This document shows positions 58,671 through 64,000 of a DNA stretch of 64,000 nt, one piece after another. The stretch comes from Saussurea involucrata (lineage: Eukaryota > Streptophyta > Magnoliopsida > Asterales > Asteraceae), in the NCBI GenBank assembly GCA_033807775.1, contig CM066313.1, forward strand, positions 88,847,484 to 88,911,483. Reading direction: 5' to 3'. Numbering within the stretch: the stretch's first letter is position 1; each line of letters starts with the position of its first letter. The translations under genes and the position numbers were made by a program. The notes under the pieces are model-generated. The model was given only the letters and a program-made list of their open reading frames with translations. It ran no database searches and was not told the DNA's origin.

Positions 58671-59706
58671 TATATAGAAGAAAGTTTAAATTAAAACTCA
58701 CTTTCCATTATAAAAATGAGGACTGACCCCTCCATTTCTATTCATTCAACAACTCATATTGAATAGAGTTTTTTTGATTAAAATTATTAATTATGATGAT
58801 TACGGTTAAAAAAAAGATAATTTAATCTCACACATACCATATTAGACTTTTTATTTTCTTTTTTAATTAACAATTTTTACACCCTTAAAGTTTAAAATAA
58901 ATTATCTTAAAAGTTATGAATATTTTAATCAAACAAATTACATCAAAAAATTAAGAATTTCGTACTCTTCGATATGATATCCATCTCGAGATAGTTTTTA
59001 GCCGTTTTTACGTTAAATGGTATATATGTGTTATATTCATTATGAATATTTATGTAACGTGTGTACAACACCTCGACATTGTAAGTCCATAACTCGACAT
59101 CACCTTCTTCAACACTTTCTTTAACATCGTAAGGCATCACGTTCTTCATCACCGTAATCCAACACCTATCAAGACAAATCGAGAACCTATCGGGTTTCGA
59201 TTGTGACTGGAGAACAAAAGAGAGTGTGTTACGTCTCTACACCTTCACGGGTCATTCATGTATTATTCATCATGAATAATGTATCATTCAGGATAAATAA
59301 TACAACATTCAAGATAAATAATAAATGATTGATGATAAATAATACTTTTCAATTATATTTTCATAAATAAATACTTTTTGAAAACAAACGTTTACTAAGA
59401 TAAATAAAATATTATTAAATGTACATGAAATATTTTTGGTGATATCATTATCTATTGTAATCTAGAAATATTTTGGATAATATCATTATCTATTAAACAT
59501 GGGACATTGATCTTTGTTCATTCCTGTCTAGTGTACCAAACGCAGCCTTCAATAACTTGTCAAAGATGCTCGAGGATATATATATATAAAATGCATCAAA
59601 GTCTCGGATTAAAAAGTCGTAGACCAAAGAGTAGTAATCGATATTGGTTGCCTGTGGATAACATTTATCATAACACATCAACCACTTAATATAACGTATG
59701 TAGTTC
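58671..59706. other. Intergenic AT-rich region with repeat fragments
   Basis: No gene recognised. Imperfect TTCAAGATAAATAAT-type repeats lie at 59255-59350. Around 59532-59549 the phrase GTACCAAACGCAGCCTT resembles the right terminus of the Harbinger element at 2561-2574, preceded by CCTGTCTAG, suggesting a solo end of a related MITE. No left end was found. Confidence 0.4.
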
Positions 59707-60163
59707 TGTTACTGTTAAAAGATATGTTTTAAATAGCTAATCTTGACATTTAATATTGAAAAAGGGTATTAACTTGAAATGTTTGATATTTCAGGGTGTT
59801 ATAAAGAAAAGCTGTTTTGAGGTATTTGGGTAGATTTTGGAGATATGCTAAAGTACATGGGTTGCGCTTCACATGGGAATATTCTTAAAGGGTAGCGGAG
59901 TAATGGTTGCATAACTGAAGGGGCTGAAATGTAAAATATGAAGCTGGTGTATTTAAGTGTGTGTTCCTTCAATTTTAGGTCATTCGGTCATTTAGAAATT
60001 CTCACACACTGATATTGCTAGCTCTCATATTCTTTCTCTAGATCTCTCTCTAACATTCTTCAGAAGATTATATTAGGGTTAGATGTTATTTCTTTGTTGT
60101 TAATATCGTTTATATGTAATATGTAAGTGTTGTTATAATAAAGTTCAGATTATAAGTTTTTCA
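59707..60163 (+). repeat. 5' LTR of a Ty1/copia element (start approximate)
   Basis: The right end TTTTTCA at 60163 is followed by TA and a tRNA-Met PBS. The left end is placed at a TGTTA (59707; 59713 is possible). Length of about 450 bp is normal for copia. The other LTR is outside the window, so identity and target duplication cannot be checked. Confidence 0.6.
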
Positions 60164-60165
60164 TA

Positions 60166-60177
60166 TGGTATCAGAGC
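60166..60177 (+). other. Primer-binding site of the copia element
   Basis: TGGTATCAGAGC two bases after the LTR, complementary to initiator tRNA-Met. Confidence 0.9.
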
Positions 60178-61556
60178 TTCTTCGATCTAGTGTTTGTTCT
60201 TGATTTCTCTTAGATCCGAATCCTTTCGGTTATCAACTCGTTTGATCGATGGTGTGCACTTTTTTCCTTACCAGATTTGCGTTCACATAACGCAACAAGG
60301 ACGGTACTGTGAGCCTCCTTCTCAAACGATTAGATCTGGTTTCTTTTTTTCGTCATTATTACTGTCAAAATTTCTTAAATTCTACGTTTGTTTCTGATCT
60401 GGTACGAGTACTTGTCTTCCAGATCTGGTTAATATCTTGTGTTCATCATTCGGTTTTGTTTCCTGTATCTTATCATATGATTCTGATTCATGAACAAAAA
60501 TGTTGAACGATTCTCTTGAATCTTGGACAAATATGTGGTTGTTTATCTAGATCTGTCCTGTATATGTAAATCCTTTTCAAATCTCAGATCTTGGTTCTTT
60601 CTGTTATGCAAATCTGTATGCAGACGGTATTGAGCCACAACTTTGTCCTCTCGTCTTGTTATCTGTTCTTTTGGAATTCTTCTTAGATCTGAACCGGCTT
60701 CGGCTGTTTGTGTGCGTTTACTTTCCTTTACATGAGTTATTTTTATAACTAGGACGGTATTGAGAGCCACAACACTCGTCTGATCTCCTTGTATAAATCT
60801 TCTATTATTGTTTAGATCTGTTCGTCTATTACTGTGTAGAACTTCTGTTATGGTTTAAATCTGCTACTATTGTTTAGATCTGCTATTATTGTTCATATCT
60901 TCGAGGTTATAGTGTAGTTTCTCCTACGATTCGTTTTCATTTCAGGAGCGGTTGGTTTAAACCTCAGCTGTTGTCGACTATATCTCCTCTGTCTTTTTCT
61001 CACATCTTAGATCTGAGATTTGCTTATATCTCATGGCCTAAGTATTTTGTGAGATCTGATCTTTAAACTTTTCCTTCAGATCTGAATTTTTTCAGTGTTT
61101 TTTTAAACCGTGAGCCTTGGTTACAGATCCCATATAGATCCGCGAACCTGGCAAGGAACGGTTCTACTAGCCTTATAACACATATAGACATCTGTCTGTT
61201 GTTTGTTTAGATGTTTAGTATGTTTAGTAACTGTTAGTGACTAGTCTGTTGATGTGTCTTCTTGGTACTTCAATTTTTTTTAGAATCTGTTGTGCTTATC
61301 TTTCTTTGTTTCTTCTGTTCAGGTGACATCTGTGGCCTCCCTCGGGCCCTACCTTCTGTTGTTTTTTATTGTGTTACTGCATATTGCTCCCATAGTTCTT
61401 TTTTGTTTTTTTTAGATATTTGCTTCCGCTGTTTCTTCTTTGTCAGTGTGATTCTTATCAAACTTGAAAGTGTTTGAGGTTTGGTTTGACCTAGCACCCT
61501 GAGTGTTTTAGGAATCCTGCCATATTCACCTCAGATTCATTCGTGTTTGTAACATC
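60178..61556 (+). other. Long untranslated leader of the copia element with degenerate repeats
   Basis: About 1.38 kb between PBS and gag start without a gene. It is rich in AGATCTG motifs and has three copies of an ACGGTAYTG(N)GAGCC phrase (about 60302, 60625 and 60753), each followed by similar TCTCGTCT/TCGTCTGAT text. It may contain a leader intron or short repeats; no known RNA was recognised. Confidence 0.6.
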
Positions 61557-64000
61557 ATGCCTGCCAAAGAAGAAGTTGTTGTAAACCTCAATGGTAACGC
61601 TGGGACATCTCAGATCGCTAAACTCGACTTTGGCGATCCCCTATACTTGCATCCCAGCGATACTACTGGGGCTTCCATTCTTAACCTAAAACTTAATGGG
61701 GCTGATAATTACAAGGTATGGTCCTGTGCTATGATCCTAGCCCTTGAAACAAATAATAAACTAGGATTCATAGATGGATCGTGCCTTAGACCTACCACTG
61801 ACCCTGTCCTAGGTAAACAATGGGATAGATGTAACTCAGTGGTTCTATCTTGGATCTTAAGCTCCGTCACTGAAGAACTGTTTCTTGGACAAGTCTTTTC
61901 TAAAATTGCATCCCAAGTCTGGCTTGAACTTAAGGAAACCTATGATAAGGTGGATGGCTCTGTTACGTTTAACCTACATAAGAAAATAAACTCTTTAACT
62001 CAAAACGGGTCTTCTGTCTCCGATTACTATCATAGGCTAAATTCCTTATGGAGACAGTTTGACGCTTTAGTCAAACTTCCAGCCTGCACTTGTAATGCAT
62101 CCCATAACTTTTCTGAACATAACCAACTGTTAAAACTTATGCAATTTCTAATGGGGCTTGATGACGTTTACCAACCTGTAAGGAGTACCATTCTCACCTC
62201 TGACCCTCTTCCCTCTGTTAGAACCGCTTTTTCAATTATTTCAAGGGAAGAGTCCCACAGAGGAACTTCTAGCTCCTCTTCTAGCAAACCACAGTCTTCT
62301 GCCTACTTTGGTAAGACTTCAGAAAACAAGCGTAAGCCTATAAGACCACCAAATCCAAATCTCTCATGTAAACATTGTGGCATGATTGGCCACACCATAG
62401 AAAGGTGTTACAAACTCATCGGATTTCCTCCTAAGGATTTTCAAAGAAAACCAAATGTAAATGGGAATTTCAGACCGTCTTCTAACAATGTAGAGACATC
62501 TAGAACTCTCAATACTAGTCATCCTTCTTCTGGACTACAAGGATCCTCTCCCTCTCAACATTTGACTCAAGAGCAAGTTTCTAAACTTCTGACTCTTCTT
62601 GATTCCAACACCTCTAGTGTGGCTTCCGCCAATATGGCAGGTATGTCACTCTCTTCTATACCTAGTTGGATTATAGACTCTGGGGCTACACAACATTGAC
62701 TTCATCTCTTAGTAGCCTTAGCAACATTGTAGATGTGTCAGATTTGAATCTTATTGTTAATCACCCCAATGGATCCAAAGCAAAAATAAATAAAATTGGG
62801 AACATGAAACTTACTGATGAATTAGTTCTAGTTGATGTCTTAGTTGTTACTGATTTTAATGCGGATCTGTTGTCTGTTCACAAGTTAGCTAGAGATAACA
62901 AAGTGTTTATTGGCTTTGATGAGCATAAATGTTACATTCAGGACTGTCAACGAACGAGGTTGATGAGGATTGGTGATGAGGCTGGAGGCCTATATCTTTT
63001 TAACTTGCATAATAATGGTAAGTCTACTTGTTCTAATTCTACCATTAGCTGTTACATATCTTATCAGCTATGGCATAGTAGGTTAGGACATCCAGCTGAC
63101 CCTGTATTAAATGTTTTAAAAGACAAGTTAAACATAAAGTTAGGCTCTTCTTCTCCTTGTGAAATTTGTCACAAGGCAAAACAGTCTCGTACAAAATTTG
63201 ATCTTAGTGATCACAAGTCAACATAAATAGGAGAACTAATTCACCTAGATGTTTGGGGTCCTTATAAAGTATCTAGCAAGGATGGTTTTAAGTATTTTTT
63301 AACTGTTGTGGATGATTTTTCCAGATCTGTTTGGGTTTATCTATTAAAGGGAAAGGATGAAGTTTATGACAATATCGTCTCTCTTTTCAAACTCATTCAA
63401 ATTCAATTTAAGAAAATCATTAAAACTGTTAGGAGTGACAATGGAACTGAGTTTTTAAATCACAAAGTTTCAAATTTCTTTAATTCTCATGGCATTGTTC
63501 ATCAAACATCATGTGTCTACACTCCACAACAGAATGGGATAGTGGAGCGTAAACACATGCATTTACTAAACATGGCTAGGGCTTTAATGTTTCAGGCTGG
63601 AGTTCCATTGTACATGTGGTCTAAGTGTATTCTCACAGCCACCTATCTGATAAATAGAACTCCATCCTCTATTCTAAATGGTAAAAGTCCTTATGAGATT
63701 GTCTATGGTTTTCCTCCAGTTCTCACTCATTTAAGGAATTTTGGGTGTTTATGCTTTGCTGTTAAACAAAATAATTTTGATAAGTTCAACTCTAGGGCTG
63801 AAAAATGTGTTTTGCTTGGATATTCAAATTCCAAGAAAGGTTATAGACTTTACAACCTAGATACTAAACAGTATTTAGTCTCTAGAGATGTAACTTTTTA
63901 CGAAAACGTTTTTCCATTCAAAATGAGTGAAAATCTGGAGTCTCACTCTGAAAATTTGAATACTTTGAATTTTTTTTGATAATGTTACTAGTTCTACTAA
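61557..64000 (+). pseudogene. Ty1/copia gag-pol (5' part, frameshift and nonsense, runs off window)
   Basis: Met at 61557 starts gag with DPLYLHPSDTTGASI and LNGADNYKVWSCAM, typical of copia gag, then the CKHCGMIGHTIERC zinc knuckle and the protease motif WIIDSGATQH. At 62697 a one-base loss shifts the frame. The rest of protease, the GAG-pre-integrase domain (LWHSRLGHP, CEIC) and integrase continue in the 62666 frame. TAA at 63224-63226 interrupts just before LDVWGPY. The integrase core then shows DDFSRSVWVY, RSDNGTEF and PQQNGIVERKH (D,D,E). A stop falls at 63977-63979. RT and RNase H would lie beyond 64000. The gag-PR-IN order before RT identifies copia. Confidence 0.92.

Noticed and set aside
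1..64000. tRNA, rRNA or other structural RNA genes
   Set aside because: None recognised on either strand; the tRNA-like text at element starts is the 12-13-nt primer-binding complement only.

Overview
The window is nuclear DNA of a flowering plant, most likely a eudicot and plausibly Asteraceae (inference from the style of the repeats, not proven). It is AT-rich and dominated by transposons. Host-gene content is small: a degenerate tandem cluster of G-type lectin S-receptor-like kinases on the minus strand, one DYW-class pentatricopeptide-repeat gene with a single frameshift, and short gene fragments (F-box, F-box/LRR, bHLH) that appear to sit inside a Helitron.

Layout. 1-3672: partial LTR of a Ty3/gypsy family (G5 here) carrying a PIF/Harbinger-type MITE that contains a 775-bp GC-rich GGY minisatellite. 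3675-3851: fragment of plastid ycf2, fused to a truncated kinase exon. 3957-19655: a minus-strand Ty3/gypsy element (G1) arranged LTR-internal-LTR-internal-LTR inside an intron of the kinase pseudogene, with one outer target duplication (ATTTT). 19681-27985: three kinase copies in increasing decay, broken by CACTA-like and Mutator-like elements. 28556-30666: the PPR gene. 31232-33320: Helitron ends and an AT-rich Helitron body. 33334-44600: G2, a minus-strand gypsy remnant, with the plus-strand element G3 (36733-43522) nested in its right LTR. 45371-49485: Helitron 3' part with captured gene pieces. 49719-57926: G4, a plus-strand gypsy element with a long intact pol ORF but almost no gag. 59707-64000: the 5' part of a Ty1/copia element that runs off the window.

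Most interesting observation: read in the sense direction, the LTRs of all five gypsy families share one architecture although most of their sequence differs. It consists of a purine-rich (GAGA) leader ending in a splice-donor-like site, an interval of about 540-730 nt, an acceptor-like AG, a micro-exon of 48-67 nt, a second donor (GTGAGTT in four families), an interval of about 385-580 nt (longer in G5) ending in a short hairpin with covarying stem and conserved flanks, then CAG|GT located 237-291 nt before the LTR end. This predicts a two-intron leader spliced inside the LTR. I do not recall a description of it. The second strong observation is that the central LTR of G1 is a mosaic of the two outer LTRs, which records unequal inter-LTR recombination.

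The retroelements use gag, protease, RT, RNase H and integrase for copy-and-paste replication. All copies here except possibly the G4 pol ORF carry visible disabling changes.
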